The notes under the pieces are model-generated. The model had not been told where the DNA came from, ran no database searches, and saw nothing but the letters and a program-made list of their open reading frames with translations. Both the position numbers and the translations under genes were made by a program. Below are positions 25,319 through 34,151 of a stretch of 39,819 nucleotides of DNA, piece after piece. Source of the DNA: Bordetella parapertussis (GTDB lineage Bacteria > Pseudomonadota > Gammaproteobacteria > Burkholderiales > SG8-41); contig CAMDSO010000024.1 in assembly GCA_945906935.1 (NCBI GenBank), forward strand, positions 1-39,819. Direction: 5' to 3'. Numbering within the stretch: position 1 is the first letter of the stretch; each line of letters begins with the position of its first letter.

Positions 25319-26158
25319 ATGTTGTCACGCCTGATTGCGGCCATCAAAAGCAAGCGTAAAACGATCGCGCCCCCGCCGGCTGGAAACTATGTCGGTTTGA
25401 TGGGCGGACTGGGCAATCAGCTTTTTCAATATGCCTATGCCCGCTATCTGGCGGTGAACGGTGTGGCGGTCAGCGCACTTGCCACCAATTTGTTTAAGGA
25501 CGATCAATACGCGCGCAAACCCCTTGTGCAGGCGATCTCGCGACTACCGGCCATCGCATTGCAGCGTGAGCAAATCGCCGCTCTGCAGATCATGGCAGAC
25601 GAAGACGGCGTTGCGATGGGCAACACCTTGCGTGAGTCCGGTGAGACCGGCGTGTTCTGTCGTGGCTATTGGCAGGACCCTCGTTATGCCAGCGCAGTAG
25701 CGGTCGAACTTGCGGCGGATTTACAGGCGTTTGGGGCGGATCATCGTCCCGCTGTGACGACTCCCTGCGTGTTGCATGTGCGCCGCCATGACTACGGCCA
25801 TCACGGCTTGCTGCCGTTGCAATATTATCGTGCCGCGCTTGAGCAATACGGTGACCCGGAATTCCAGGTGGTCACCGATGAACCGAATTTTTGCGAGTAT
25901 GCGTTCTCCAAAATACCGGGCTATAGCGGCGTTGTGCGTGGCAACACCCGGGAGCCGTGGGATGATTTTTTTCTCATGTCGGCGGCCCCCATGCAGATCA
26001 TCGCCAATTCGTCGTTCAGCTGGTGGACAGCGTGGCTCGGAGAAGTCAGCGGCGTGACCAAAAAAATCATTGCGCCGGCCGAATGGTCGCTGCTGGGGCA
26101 GCCCGCCGCTTGCCCCGTCAGCTGGCAACGCATCGAGATGCCGCTGCAGCGGCCATGA
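25319..26158 (+). CDS. Glycosyltransferase family 11 (alpha-1,2-fucosyltransferase-like)
   Basis: A 279-residue GT11 enzyme, the family of alpha-1,2-fucosyltransferases that use GDP-fucose to decorate O-antigen or capsule. Conserved parts are the N-terminal MGGLGNQLFQYAYAR (~28-42), the VLHVRRHDYG motif (151-160; Arg binds the nucleotide sugar) and NSSFSWWTAWL (230-240). The length is near normal. The first ~20 residues are basic and may lie along the membrane. Two other glycosyltransferases follow on the same strand, so this is a small surface-glycan or protein-glycosylation set; no fucose-synthesis genes are in the window. Donor and acceptor are inferred from family only. Confidence 0.85.
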   Translation: MLSRLIAAIKSKRKTIAPPPAGNYVGLMGGLGNQLFQYAYARYLAVNGVAVSALATNLFKDDQYARKPLVQAISRLPAIALQREQIAALQIMADEDGVAMGNTLRESGETGVFCRGYWQDPRYASAVAVELAADLQAFGADHRPAVTTPCVLHVRRHDYGHHGLLPLQYYRAALEQYGDPEFQVVTDEPNFCEYAFSKIPGYSGVVRGNTREPWDDFFLMSAAPMQIIANSSFSWWTAWLGEVSGVTKKIIAPAEWSLLGQPAACPVSWQRIEMPLQRP

Positions 26159-26180
26159 ATACGGGGCTTTGAGGTAGCGC

Positions 26181-27209
26181 ATGTCGGAGACACCCCTCTT
26201 AACCGTCATCATCCCCGCGTTCAATGCCGGCGCCTTCGTGCGCGAAGCGGTCGAGTCGGTGCTCGAGAATGGATTTTCCGATCTCGAGCTGCTGGTGATC
26301 GACGACGGCTCGACCGACAACACCGCTGAAGTCGTCGCTGCGATCCGCCACCCCGCGCTTAGATTAGTGCGGCAGCAGAGTAATCAGGGGGTCGGTCGCA
26401 CGCGTCGGCTTGCCACCGGCCTCGCGCGCGGGCGCCTGCTGGCCATGCTGGATGCGGACGACATTGCGGTGCCTGGTCGTTTCGCGTGGCAGGTTGAGTA
26501 CCTCGAAGCTGCAGATGCCCCAGCCATTGTTGGCGGTGCGATTGAAAACTTTGGCGATCGTGTGGGTATCGTCGAATTTCCACTGCGTGATGCGGAAATT
26601 CGCGCCGGCTTATTGTTTCACGATCTGCCTATCGCCAACCCCGCGGTGTGCATGAAGCTTGCCGCCTTGCGCGAGACCGGCGTTAACTACGGCGAGCATC
26701 GCGGCGCAGAAGACTATGCGTTGTGGACCGACGCGCTTTGTGCGGGGCTGCGTTTTGCCAATCTGCCGATGGTGGTCACGCGCATGCGGCGGCACGCGGC
26801 GTCGTTGACGCGTCTCAAGCAAAGCGAGGTAGAAGCGCCGGCGCGCGCCTTGCGTATGCGCATCGCCGAGCGGTTTTTTCCGCACATGACGCCGCCTCAA
26901 CGTGCAGCGCTGGTCGAGGCATTGTCGGTCAATATCGGCGGTGGTCAGCGCTGGGTCGACGGCGTGTGCGCGCTGGCGCAGGCCGCACGCTGCGCGGATG
27001 CCGTGACAGGCGTTGATGCAGCCACCCTGCACCGTCTGCTGAAAGAAAACTTCCTGCGTATGCTGCGATATGCCCTCGATCATCAACTGATCGATAACGA
27101 TCTGCTCGAAATGCTCACCGAGACCAACGCTGATTTTGAACACTGGCGCATGGTTGATGGCGGCGCCCTTGATCTGCAGATCGTCGCGCTGGTGGGTGCT
27201 ACAGGATAA
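26181..27209 (+). CDS. Glycosyltransferase family 2 (GT-A)
   Basis: A 342-residue cytosolic GT-A glycosyltransferase. The N-terminal half has the GT2 pattern: LTVIIPAFNAGAFVREAVES (~7-26), VIDDGST (39-45, nucleotide binding) and the metal-binding DADD (91-94). GAEDYALWTDAL (around 175) matches the acceptor/catalytic ED region. The C-terminal ~120 residues are helical and not assigned. No membrane helices, so it acts at the inner face of the membrane. It starts 22 bases after the GT11 gene and is probably co-transcribed. The sugar transferred cannot be told from sequence. Confidence 0.88.
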   Translation: MSETPLLTVIIPAFNAGAFVREAVESVLENGFSDLELLVIDDGSTDNTAEVVAAIRHPALRLVRQQSNQGVGRTRRLATGLARGRLLAMLDADDIAVPGRFAWQVEYLEAADAPAIVGGAIENFGDRVGIVEFPLRDAEIRAGLLFHDLPIANPAVCMKLAALRETGVNYGEHRGAEDYALWTDALCAGLRFANLPMVVTRMRRHAASLTRLKQSEVEAPARALRMRIAERFFPHMTPPQRAALVEALSVNIGGGQRWVDGVCALAQAARCADAVTGVDAATLHRLLKENFLRMLRYALDHQLIDNDLLEMLTETNADFEHWRMVDGGALDLQIVALVGATG

Positions 27210-27279
27210 TCTGTGAGTCTGTCCAACGGGCGCCCATCCCGCCATCACGTGTTATGGGCGCGGCGGCCACCAACTGGTG

Positions 27280-27438
27280 CATAGTTTTGACAAAGATGAA
27301 TCCTTCAAGTGAGTGAATAAACTGCGCGCGATCGCCACCGCCGCCAACAAGGTGCAGGTCTGGATTAATCACGATGGTGCGCAGACGGCGACGCTGAAAA
27401 CGCACCCGCGTATTATGATGAGCTCATCGTATCCTTGA
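27280..27438 (+). pseudogene. C-terminal remnant of an MBL-fold hydrolase (lactonase-like)
   Basis: Between the GT2 and GT41 genes one frame reads HSFDKDESFK, a TGA (27310-27312), then VNKLRAIATAANKVQVWINHDGAQTATLK and a stop at 27436-27438 (written here in parts: KLRAIATAANKVQVW, INHDGAQTATL). The Q-V-W-I-N-H-D-x-A-Q-T-A-T segment resembles the C-terminus of metallo-beta-lactamase-fold hydrolases annotated as N-acyl homoserine lactonases. The rest of the gene, including the HxHxDH metal site, is missing, so this is a gene end left by deletion. Confidence 0.4.
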
Positions 27439-27480
27439 GAGGAAGCACAAGCGCCGGCCGACACCGGCCCTTTTTTCGCC

Positions 27481-29019
27481 ATGTTGCGCAGACTCTTACA
27501 ACGCTGGTCCGCATTGCTGACGTATGCGCCAGCAGAGGCAGGCCCGCAGGCGCTGGTGCGCGAGGGCGATCAGCTCGCCCGCAGCGGCGCATTGACGACA
27601 GCGCTCGAGCGTTATCACGGCGCGCTGGAAAACGATCCGCGCTGTCTTGATGCTTTGCTCGGCATTGGCAACACGCTGGTGGACGCCTGGCGGCTCGATG
27701 AAGCGGTCGCCGCCTACGCGCGCGCCCTCGCCATCGCGCCGCAGGCGACGGCCATTCGTTCTGCATTGTTATTTCACCAACACTATGCGGCCGCGATCGA
27801 CGGGCCGGCCTTGTTTGCAGCGCATCGCGAGGCCGCCTTGCATTGGCCGGCGGTTGCCATCAATGCGGATCAACGCACAGTTCGCCCGCTCACTGGCCGG
27901 CGTCTGCGCATCGGCTATATATCACCGAATTTTTCTCGGCACTCGGTGGGTTATTTCATCGAGCCGGTCATACGCAGTCACGACCGCGAACAGTTCGAAA
28001 TTTTCTGTTATTACGCGCATCCCAAAGCCGATGATGTCACCGCACGGTTTCGCGCCATGGCAGATGCCTGGCGCGATATTGCGGACACCGACGGCGCGGC
28101 ACTGGCCGTGCTGATCCGCAATGACGCCATCGACGTGCTGGTTGATCTGGCCGGACATTCGAAGATGAACAAGCTCGCCGCTTTCGCGCACAGGCCGGCG
28201 CCGCTGCAAATCACCTGGCTCGGTTACCCGGATACTACCGGCCTGCCGGCGATGGATTTGCGTCTGACTGATGCGATTGCTGATCCGCCGCCGCAGGCCG
28301 ATCGGCTTAACAGCGAGCGACTGGTGCGCATCGACGGCGGATTTCTCTGTTATCAACCGCCGACTGACAGTCCGTTGCCCGTGGCGCAGGTGAATCCGGC
28401 GACGACAGTGGTGTTTGCCTCCTTCAATAATCTGGCCAAAATCAATCTCCCCACGGTGCGCCTCTGGAGCGCGATATTGCAGGCGGTGCCCGGTTCGCGG
28501 CTGGTGCTTAAATCGGCAGCGCTTGATTTCACTGAAACCGCCGATCGGGTGCTCGAAGCGTTTGAGGAATGCGGTGTCACCGCCGGGCGGGTCGAGTTGC
28601 GCGGTTGGATCGCACAACGCGGCGCGCATCTGCAAATGTATGAGGGTGTGGACATCGCACTCGATACCCATCCCTACAACGGCACCACCACCACCTGCGA
28701 GGCCTTATGGATGGGGGTGCCGGTGGTGACGCTGGCCGGTGACGTGCACATGGCGCGTGTCGGCGCTTCGTTGTTGCATAGCGCCGGCCTCGATGAACTG
28801 ATCGCGACCGATGGCGAGGCCTATGTCGCGATTGCGGTGGCGCTCGCCAACGACGAAGCTCGCCGCCGTACATTACGCACGGGCGTGCGCGAACGCCTCG
28901 CCGCCTCGGCACTGCTCGATCATGCGGGCTTTACCCGCAAGCTCGAACAGGTTTATCGCGATTATTTCGCCGGGATCACCGGCAGCAGGATATACGAGGC
29001 CTTGTCGCCGCCGGCGTAA
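27481..29019 (+). CDS. SPINDLY/O-GlcNAc-transferase-like glycosyltransferase (GT41) with TPR
   Basis: A 512-residue protein with short TPR repeats (~20-95: ALERYHGALENDPRCLDALL, DEAVAAYARALAIAPQA) and a GT41 catalytic region (~140-505). Family blocks are LRIGYISPNFSRHSVGYF, ITWLGYPDTTGLPAMD, VVFASFNNLAKINLPTVRLW and the donor-site DIALDTHPYNGTTTTCEALW with MGVPVVTL and RVGASLL. Bacterial SPINDLY-type enzymes modify proteins or surface structures in the cytosol with a sugar from a nucleotide donor. Its 3' end overlaps the convergent hydrolase gene by 58 bases. A ribosome site at the ATG is weak. It forms a set with the GT11 and GT2 genes. Confidence 0.88.
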   Translation: MLRRLLQRWSALLTYAPAEAGPQALVREGDQLARSGALTTALERYHGALENDPRCLDALLGIGNTLVDAWRLDEAVAAYARALAIAPQATAIRSALLFHQHYAAAIDGPALFAAHREAALHWPAVAINADQRTVRPLTGRRLRIGYISPNFSRHSVGYFIEPVIRSHDREQFEIFCYYAHPKADDVTARFRAMADAWRDIADTDGAALAVLIRNDAIDVLVDLAGHSKMNKLAAFAHRPAPLQITWLGYPDTTGLPAMDLRLTDAIADPPPQADRLNSERLVRIDGGFLCYQPPTDSPLPVAQVNPATTVVFASFNNLAKINLPTVRLWSAILQAVPGSRLVLKSAALDFTETADRVLEAFEECGVTAGRVELRGWIAQRGAHLQMYEGVDIALDTHPYNGTTTTCEALWMGVPVVTLAGDVHMARVGASLLHSAGLDELIATDGEAYVAIAVALANDEARRRTLRTGVRERLAASALLDHAGFTRKLEQVYRDYFAGITGSRIYEALSPPA

Positions 29020-30662
29020 ATGGTGTTTTTCGCGCCGGCGTTGTATTCGGCATGGTAATGCGTATACGGCTCGCTGCCGATGCCGTCGCGTGGCTGGATA
29101 TCAACGCGCAGCTTGTGGCCCTTCTTGATGACGATGGAGGTTGACCACACTTCGATGTCACATTCGACCGGCTCGTCTTTCTTCAACCACCAGCGTTCAT
29201 TGTGGGCGTGAAACGGACGGTACGGCAGTGACTTTGCCGGATCGAGTTTGCGGTGCGAGGCGCGCAGCCAGCCTTTGGTCAAGCAGGGCACCGGCTGGCC
29301 GTGCTGGCCGACTTCGCAGACGTCCTTGCCGTCGGGGCCGATGTTGCGCAAGGTGATGAAGATGTCCATGTCCTCCGAGGTGCTCGACACCCACAGCTTC
29401 ATCGCCATCGGGCCGGTGAGCTCCATGTCCTGCGTCATCGCCGGCGTTTCAAACGACACGCCACTACGACCGACGTTGCCGTGGGTGGTGGACAGTGACG
29501 AGCCCGAGGCGACGCCGGCTTTTGTCACGCCGCTGGCGCTGTAGGTGAGTTTGGCGGGCTCCGTCGGTGCGCTGGTGGTCAGCGTGCCTTCGGCGCTGTG
29601 CGGATCGCTCGACGGCTCGCGCTCGATCTTGAGATAGTGTTTGCTCCATTGCGTGCGTGCCAGCGGCCATTCGTTCTCGCTGCGGAACGGATAACGCTCG
29701 GTGCTGCCGCCGGTGCGGATTTCGAGTTTGACCGGCGGTTCTTCCATCAGGCCGGTGTCGATGCCCTTCAACCAGTGATCAAACCAGCGCAGCTGGTCCA
29801 TGCGCCCTTCTTCGGAGTGGAAGGGATGGAAGTGGGTGCCGGTGTGGATGCGCAGCTTTTTGTTTTTCGAGGCGGCGTTCATATAGCCCTCGGTATTGCC
29901 GCGCAGATGCATCGAGAAGCCGCCCCAGTTGCCGACGCTGTAGATCGGCAGGGTCATTTTGTCCCACTGCCCGCCGCTTTGCTGCCACCAGCCCGAGTCG
30001 AGATCGTGGCTCATGTACTGCCACATCATGTCGTTGTGAAACGAGTCCGGGTTGTAGGAACGCGGATTGCCGAGCAAATGGTGCGCGGTGTGCGTCAGCC
30101 ACCAGTTGCCGATGAAGCCGAGCGCGAAGATACCGCCGTGATAAGCCTGATCGCGGTACTGATCGGCACGGCCCTCCCACGGCATGATGCATTTGAGCGC
30201 CGGCGGTTGCTGGTTGGCGGCGCGCCATTGTGAGCTTGCGTGGTACGAAATACCGAGCATGCCGACATTACCCGAACACCATGACTGCTTGGCCACCCAT
30301 TCGATGACGTCATAGGTGTCGAGTGACTCCTGATAAGAGCTCGGCTCCGAGCGCCCCGGTGATTTGCCGGCACCGCGCGAATCAACCCGCACGCAGGCAT
30401 ATTCACGCGGACACCACCATTGCGGATTCACCGTCTCCCAATTCATGTGCGGGTTGGCTTCCTCTTCGAGGTCGGCCGGCGGCACCCACAGTTTGTCTTT
30501 TTGATAAACACTGGTATTGAAGATCACCGGCACGCGGGTAGCGGTCTCCGGTCTGAAGATGTCGGCGTAGAGCACGGTGCCGTCACGCAGCGGGATTTTG
30601 ACGTCTTTTTCGACGATGAGTTGATGCGGCTTGGGCTGCGATACCTGGTCTGCGACGGACAT
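28962..30662 (-). CDS. CocE/NonD-family serine hydrolase (X-Pro dipeptidyl-peptidase-like)
   Basis: A ~566-residue alpha/beta hydrolase of the S15/CocE type, which cleaves esters or acyl-peptide bonds (cocaine esterase and glutaryl-acylase relatives). KIPLRDGTVLYADIFRPE opens the fold; VRVDSRGAGKSPG and the nucleophile elbow GISYHASSQW (Ser139) follow, with HPFHSEEGRMDQLRWFDHWL supplying the His region. The C-terminal jelly-roll (GPMAMKLWVSST, PRDGIGSEPYTHYHAEYNAG) is the usual lid/binding domain. The start is ATG 30662 with GGAG about 7 nt upstream; a longer frame to 30770 is not supported. No signal peptide. Its end overlaps the GT41 gene on the other strand. Confidence 0.85.
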   Translation of the reverse strand: MSVADQVSQPKPHQLIVEKDVKIPLRDGTVLYADIFRPETATRVPVIFNTSVYQKDKLWVPPADLEEEANPHMNWETVNPQWWCPREYACVRVDSRGAGKSPGRSEPSSYQESLDTYDVIEWVAKQSWCSGNVGMLGISYHASSQWRAANQQPPALKCIMPWEGRADQYRDQAYHGGIFALGFIGNWWLTHTAHHLLGNPRSYNPDSFHNDMMWQYMSHDLDSGWWQQSGGQWDKMTLPIYSVGNWGGFSMHLRGNTEGYMNAASKNKKLRIHTGTHFHPFHSEEGRMDQLRWFDHWLKGIDTGLMEEPPVKLEIRTGGSTERYPFRSENEWPLARTQWSKHYLKIEREPSSDPHSAEGTLTTSAPTEPAKLTYSASGVTKAGVASGSSLSTTHGNVGRSGVSFETPAMTQDMELTGPMAMKLWVSSTSEDMDIFITLRNIGPDGKDVCEVGQHGQPVPCLTKGWLRASHRKLDPAKSLPYRPFHAHNERWWLKKDEPVECDIEVWSTSIVIKKGHKLRVDIQPRDGIGSEPYTHYHAEYNAGAKNTIYAGGDKASYILLPVIPAK

Positions 30663-30870
30663 ACGAATCTCCAAAAGTCGTTGGTTGGGCGGGTGGCCGG
30701 CCGTGCGGGTTCTGATCGACCATGCAGGATGCCTTGATCGATCGGTCGCCAGCCGTTGTTTTCCATTCACTTATAAGGCAGCGGCCGGCGTGGCGTCAAT
30801 GGCGCCGCCGCGTCATGCCGTGCGCGCTACAATAAGCGCCGACCGATTACTGCCACACCCATCGACATCA

Positions 30871-30918
30871 CGACCCCACGACCCCACGACCCCACGACCC
30901 CCCGACCCCACGACCCCA
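30871..30918. repeat. Six tandem octamers upstream of the oxidoreductase
   Basis: CGACCCCA is repeated six times without gaps (the fourth copy ends in C in place of A). The array ends two bases before GGAGG, the ribosome site of the gene that starts at 30931, and lies in the divergent gap with the CocE-type hydrolase. Copy-number change would alter promoter or leader spacing. Confidence 0.95.
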
Positions 30919-30930
30919 CGGAGGACTGCA

Positions 30931-31902
30931 ATGGCTCATGCAATTCGCATCACTGAATTTGGCGGTACCGACAAACTGCGCTGGGAGGAAGTCGCCGTCG
31001 GCGAACCCGGCCCCGGCCAGGTGCGTGTGCGCAACACCGCCGTCGGCCTGAATTTCATCGACACCTATCACCGCACCGGTTTGTATCCGAACCAGCTGCC
31101 GCTGACGCTGGGCATGGAAGGTGCCGGCGTAGTCGAAAAGGTCGGCCCCAAAGTGAAAGACTTCAAAGTCGGCGACCGCGTAGCCTATGCCAATCCAATC
31201 GGTGCTTATGCCGACGTCTTGCTGCGGCCGATCGAGCGGCTGGTGAAGATTCCCGCCGGCGTCGATGACAAGGTGGCCGCCTCCGTCATGCTCAAGGGCA
31301 TGACCGCATGGTATCTCTGCAAGCGCACCTACAAAGTGAAAAAAGGCGACACCATCGTGGTGCACGCCGCCGCTGGCGGAGTGGGGCAGATTCTCTGCCA
31401 ATGGGCTAAGGCGCTCGGTGCCACCGTCATCGGCACCGTCGGCAGCGACGCCAAGGCGGTAATCGCCAAAAAATGCGGCTGCAAGCATGTCATCGTGATT
31501 CCGCGTGAAGATCTGGTGGCGCGCGTCAAGGCCATCACCAAGGGCAAGGGCGTGCCAGTGGTGTATGACGGCATCGGTAAAGACACCTGGGACGCTTCGC
31601 TCGATTGCCTCGCACCGCGCGGCATGATGGTGAGTTTTGGCAACGCTTCCGGTCCGGTGACACAGATCAATCCCGGTATCCTCGCCGCCAAGGGTTCGCT
31701 CTTCCTCACCCGCCCGACCCTGTTTCACTACGTCGCCTCGCGCCTCGAGCTGTTGGCGGCGGCGCGCGATCTGTTCTCGATGATCAAAAGCAAGAAGGTC
31801 AAAATCTCGGTCAACCAGACCTACCCGCTGCGTGACGCCGCGCGTGCGCAGGCTGATCTTGAATCGCGCAAGACCACCGGCTCGACGGTGCTGATTCCCT
31901 GA
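30931..31902 (+). CDS. NADPH:quinone oxidoreductase (zinc-free MDR family)
   Basis: A 323-residue medium-chain reductase of the quinone oxidoreductase (QOR) group, which reduces quinones or enones with NADPH in the cytosol. The N-terminal GroES-like domain has NFIDTYHRTGLYP and the GMEGAGVVEKVG motif; the Rossmann part has VHAAAGGVGQILCQWAKALG, the NADPH-binding loop. The Cys and His zinc ligands of alcohol dehydrogenases are missing, as expected for QOR. GGAGG lies 7 nt before the ATG, right after the octamer array. A strong terminator follows. The frame extends upstream to 30631 through the repeats but has no start signal there. Confidence 0.92.
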   Translation: MAHAIRITEFGGTDKLRWEEVAVGEPGPGQVRVRNTAVGLNFIDTYHRTGLYPNQLPLTLGMEGAGVVEKVGPKVKDFKVGDRVAYANPIGAYADVLLRPIERLVKIPAGVDDKVAASVMLKGMTAWYLCKRTYKVKKGDTIVVHAAAGGVGQILCQWAKALGATVIGTVGSDAKAVIAKKCGCKHVIVIPREDLVARVKAITKGKGVPVVYDGIGKDTWDASLDCLAPRGMMVSFGNASGPVTQINPGILAAKGSLFLTRPTLFHYVASRLELLAAARDLFSMIKSKKVKISVNQTYPLRDAARAQADLESRKTTGSTVLIP

Positions 31903-31957
31903 GCTTTAACCGCGCTGTGCGGGAGTGAAGTCCGCGCAACGTTGGAATGCTGGTGAT

Positions 31958-31988
31958 AAAAAAACGGCCCTGTGGGGCCGTTTTTTTT
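31958..31988. terminator. Bidirectional intrinsic terminator
   Basis: ACGGCCC (31964-31970) pairs with GGGCCGT (31975-31981) around loop TGTG, flanked by an A-run and a T-run. It lies between the convergent oxidoreductase and amidase genes and fits termination from both sides. Confidence 0.92.
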
Positions 31989-32051
31989 GCTGCTGTTACG
32001 GGAACGGTGCGGTAATTTCTGCTGGCGTTGATCCACCTACCGCCACTCCGC

Positions 32052-33434
32052 TTACAGAAACCCCGCCATCTCCGGACGTGCGGCGCGACCAACCACCGCT
32101 TCCACCGCCGCCGCCAATGACAAGAGCTTGGCGTCTTCAAGACCGTTGCAGTTGATCTGCAAGCCGACCGGCAGGCCGCCTTCCGCCGCCGGCAGCGGCA
32201 GCGACACACCGCATTGCTCTAATACGTTGCCGATACGAGTGTTGCGCAGCGCACGCTTGTTCCATTCGAGCGCCGGTATCAGGGTGTCATCATCTGCGAG
32301 CGGGCCCGGCACCAGCGGTGTGGCGGGGCTGAGCCAGCCGTCGATGTCCGTCATCTTGGCGCGCACCAGATCGCGCAATTCGAGCTGACGTTTTTTTGCA
32401 TCGGCCAAACGCTGCGGCGGATATTTAGTGGCGGCGATGACGCGCGATTGTGCGATCTCATCGAAGAAGTCATAGCTTTTTTCGATGCGTTCACGGCCGA
32501 GTATCTCGACCAGTTCGCCCGGCACGATGCCTCCAAACACCGGATCAAACTCGGCGATTTCCGGCACGCTGACGGCGGTGATCTGGGTGCCGGCTGCACT
32601 CAATGCCTGTAATGCGGCGTCGATCCGCGTGGCGACTTCCGTATCGAGATCGTCAAAGAACACTTCTTGCGGTTTGCCGAATTTGAGCTGTTTGGCCGAC
32701 GGCGCGGGCGGGACTTTTTTGCCGGTCAGCGCATTGAAGATAAGCGCTGCATCAGCCACCGAGGCGGTGAAGGTGCCGACGCTGTCGAGCGTGGTGGAGA
32801 GCGGGAAGATGCCATCGAGCGCAAAGCCGCGGCTGGAAAATTTGTGTCCGACTACGCCGCATAGCGCCGCCGGCAGGCGCACCGATCCGCCGGTATCGGT
32901 GCCGGCGGAAAAGGCGCAGAGGCCGGCTGCCATCGCCACTGCCGAGCCGTGGCTGGAGCCGCCGGGCATACGGTGCGTTTGCGCATCGCAGGGATTCCAT
33001 GGCACTGGATGTTTGAAGTTGATGCCGCCCAGCGCGAATTCGCTGGTGCGCGTTTTGCCGAGAATGATGCAGCCGCCGCGCTTCAACGCTTTGACGAAGC
33101 TGCCTTCGGCCGGCGTCACGTCACGCACATCAAGACTGGAGCCGGCGTTGGTCGGCATGCCGTCGACCACATACAGATCCTTGAGCGCCACCGGCACGCC
33201 CATCAGCGGGCCCAGATCGGTGCCATCTTTTATCTGGCGGTCGATCTCGCGCGCGGCGGCCAGCGCCGGCAGGCGCGCCACGTGATGAAAGGCGTTGAGT
33301 TTGGGGTTCAGCAGCTCAATGCGGTCGAGTAGTGCGGAAGTCACCGACTCGGCGGTGATTTCGCGTTTGCGCAGGCGCGCGCCGTACTCGGCCAGGGACA
33401 TTTTTGCGAAGGGATTGGGCGGGAGTCTTTTCAT
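32052..33434 (-). CDS. Amidase-signature enzyme
   Basis: A 460-residue amidase-signature hydrolase. The Lys-cisSer-Ser triad is intact: Lys85 in GVPVALKDLY, cis-Ser160 in MPGGSSHGSAVAMAAG and Ser184 in GTDTGGSVRLPAA; the spacings (75 and 24) equal those of GatA. It lacks the C-terminal features that would mark a true GatA, and no gatB or gatC is near, so it is more likely a general amide or ester hydrolase acting in the cytosol. I use ATG 33434 (MKRLPPNPF); a GTG at 33464 would add ten residues without a ribosome site. It is divergent from trmO. Confidence 0.88.
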   Translation of the reverse strand: MKRLPPNPFAKMSLAEYGARLRKREITAESVTSALLDRIELLNPKLNAFHHVARLPALAAAREIDRQIKDGTDLGPLMGVPVALKDLYVVDGMPTNAGSSLDVRDVTPAEGSFVKALKRGGCIILGKTRTSEFALGGINFKHPVPWNPCDAQTHRMPGGSSHGSAVAMAAGLCAFSAGTDTGGSVRLPAALCGVVGHKFSSRGFALDGIFPLSTTLDSVGTFTASVADAALIFNALTGKKVPPAPSAKQLKFGKPQEVFFDDLDTEVATRIDAALQALSAAGTQITAVSVPEIAEFDPVFGGIVPGELVEILGRERIEKSYDFFDEIAQSRVIAATKYPPQRLADAKKRQLELRDLVRAKMTDIDGWLSPATPLVPGPLADDDTLIPALEWNKRALRNTRIGNVLEQCGVSLPLPAAEGGLPVGLQINCNGLEDAKLLSLAAAVEAVVGRAARPEMAGFL

Positions 33435-33540
33435 GATTGTGTCTACGCTCGGTAGTTGATACACGCGAATACACGCGGTTGCTGACGGTTAAGGCCTGCG
33501 AAGATACCATAGCGCTTCATTCATCGAGAGGGAGCACATC

Positions 33541-34008
33541 ATGGCGGCGCAGGAATTCAATATTTCGTCGATCGGCAGCGTCAAGTGCGCGATGACCGAA
33601 ATGTCGGAGGGCGGCTGGGGCAAGATCGATGCGGAGATTCATCTCGATCCCGTCTACGCCGACGGCCTGCAGGGGCTCGCTGGCTTCTCACATGTGCTGG
33701 TGTTGTTTCTGCTCGACCGCGCCCAAGGCTTTGACATCGGCAAGCAGCTCTTGCGCCGTCCGCGCGGCATGGAAGATCTCGACCCGGTCGGTGTCTTCGC
33801 CCAGCGCACCAAATACCGTCCGAATCCGCTCGCGGTGACGGCAGTCAAACTGCTGGGGATCGAAGGTAACGTGGTCAAGGTGCGCGGTTTGGATGCACTC
33901 AACGGCACGCCGGTGCTCGATATCAAACCGTACATGCCGCCGTTTGATCGGATGGAGGATGTGACGATGCCGCCGTGGGTGTCGCATTTTATTGAGGGGT
34001 ATTTTTAG
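33541..34008 (+). CDS. trmO: TrmO-type tRNA methyltransferase (TsaA-like domain, UPF0066)
   Basis: A 155-residue TsaA-like (UPF0066/YaeB) protein. Members called TrmO use S-adenosylmethionine to N6-methylate t6A37 in tRNA-Thr. Typical parts are SHVLVLFLLDRAQ, the substrate/SAM motif FAQRTKYRPNPLAVTAVKLL and the closing VLDIKPYMPPFD. Only the catalytic beta-barrel domain is present; the E. coli enzyme has an extra C-terminal part, so exact tRNA specificity is uncertain. GAGGGAG lies upstream of the ATG. The gene is followed by 760 bp of repeats without a gene. Confidence 0.82.
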   Translation: MAAQEFNISSIGSVKCAMTEMSEGGWGKIDAEIHLDPVYADGLQGLAGFSHVLVLFLLDRAQGFDIGKQLLRRPRGMEDLDPVGVFAQRTKYRPNPLAVTAVKLLGIEGNVVKVRGLDALNGTPVLDIKPYMPPFDRMEDVTMPPWVSHFIEGYF

Positions 34009-34062
34009 GCGGCCGTTGTGCGCAATGGTTTTTGTGTCTTTGCGCGTTGTTAGTAGCTTCCC

Positions 34063-34112
34063 TCTCCGCTTGTGGGAGAGGGAGAGGGGAGGGGTAGGGT
34101 TAGGGGTGATTT
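34063..34112. repeat. CCCTCTCC-type dispersed hairpin repeat
   Basis: CCCTCTCC and GGGAGAGGG pair across GCTTGT, then G-rich AGGGGTAGGGTTAGGGG follows. This resembles the common proteobacterial intergenic repeat built of CCCTCTCCC and TAACCCC units, which often ends transcripts. It lies just after trmO and may serve as its terminator. Confidence 0.6.
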
Positions 34113-34151
34113 TTTGTTTTTTTCGTTGTTTTCTGTTCGCGACTTCTGTTG

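Noticed and set aside
29598-30233. 211-residue + strand frame opposite the CocE-type gene
   Set aside because: Antisense to a gene with intact catalytic motifs; no family match seen.
30631-30930. N-terminal extension of the quinone oxidoreductase
   Set aside because: It runs through the octamer repeats and has no ribosome site, while ATG 30931 has GGAGG and the family N-terminus.
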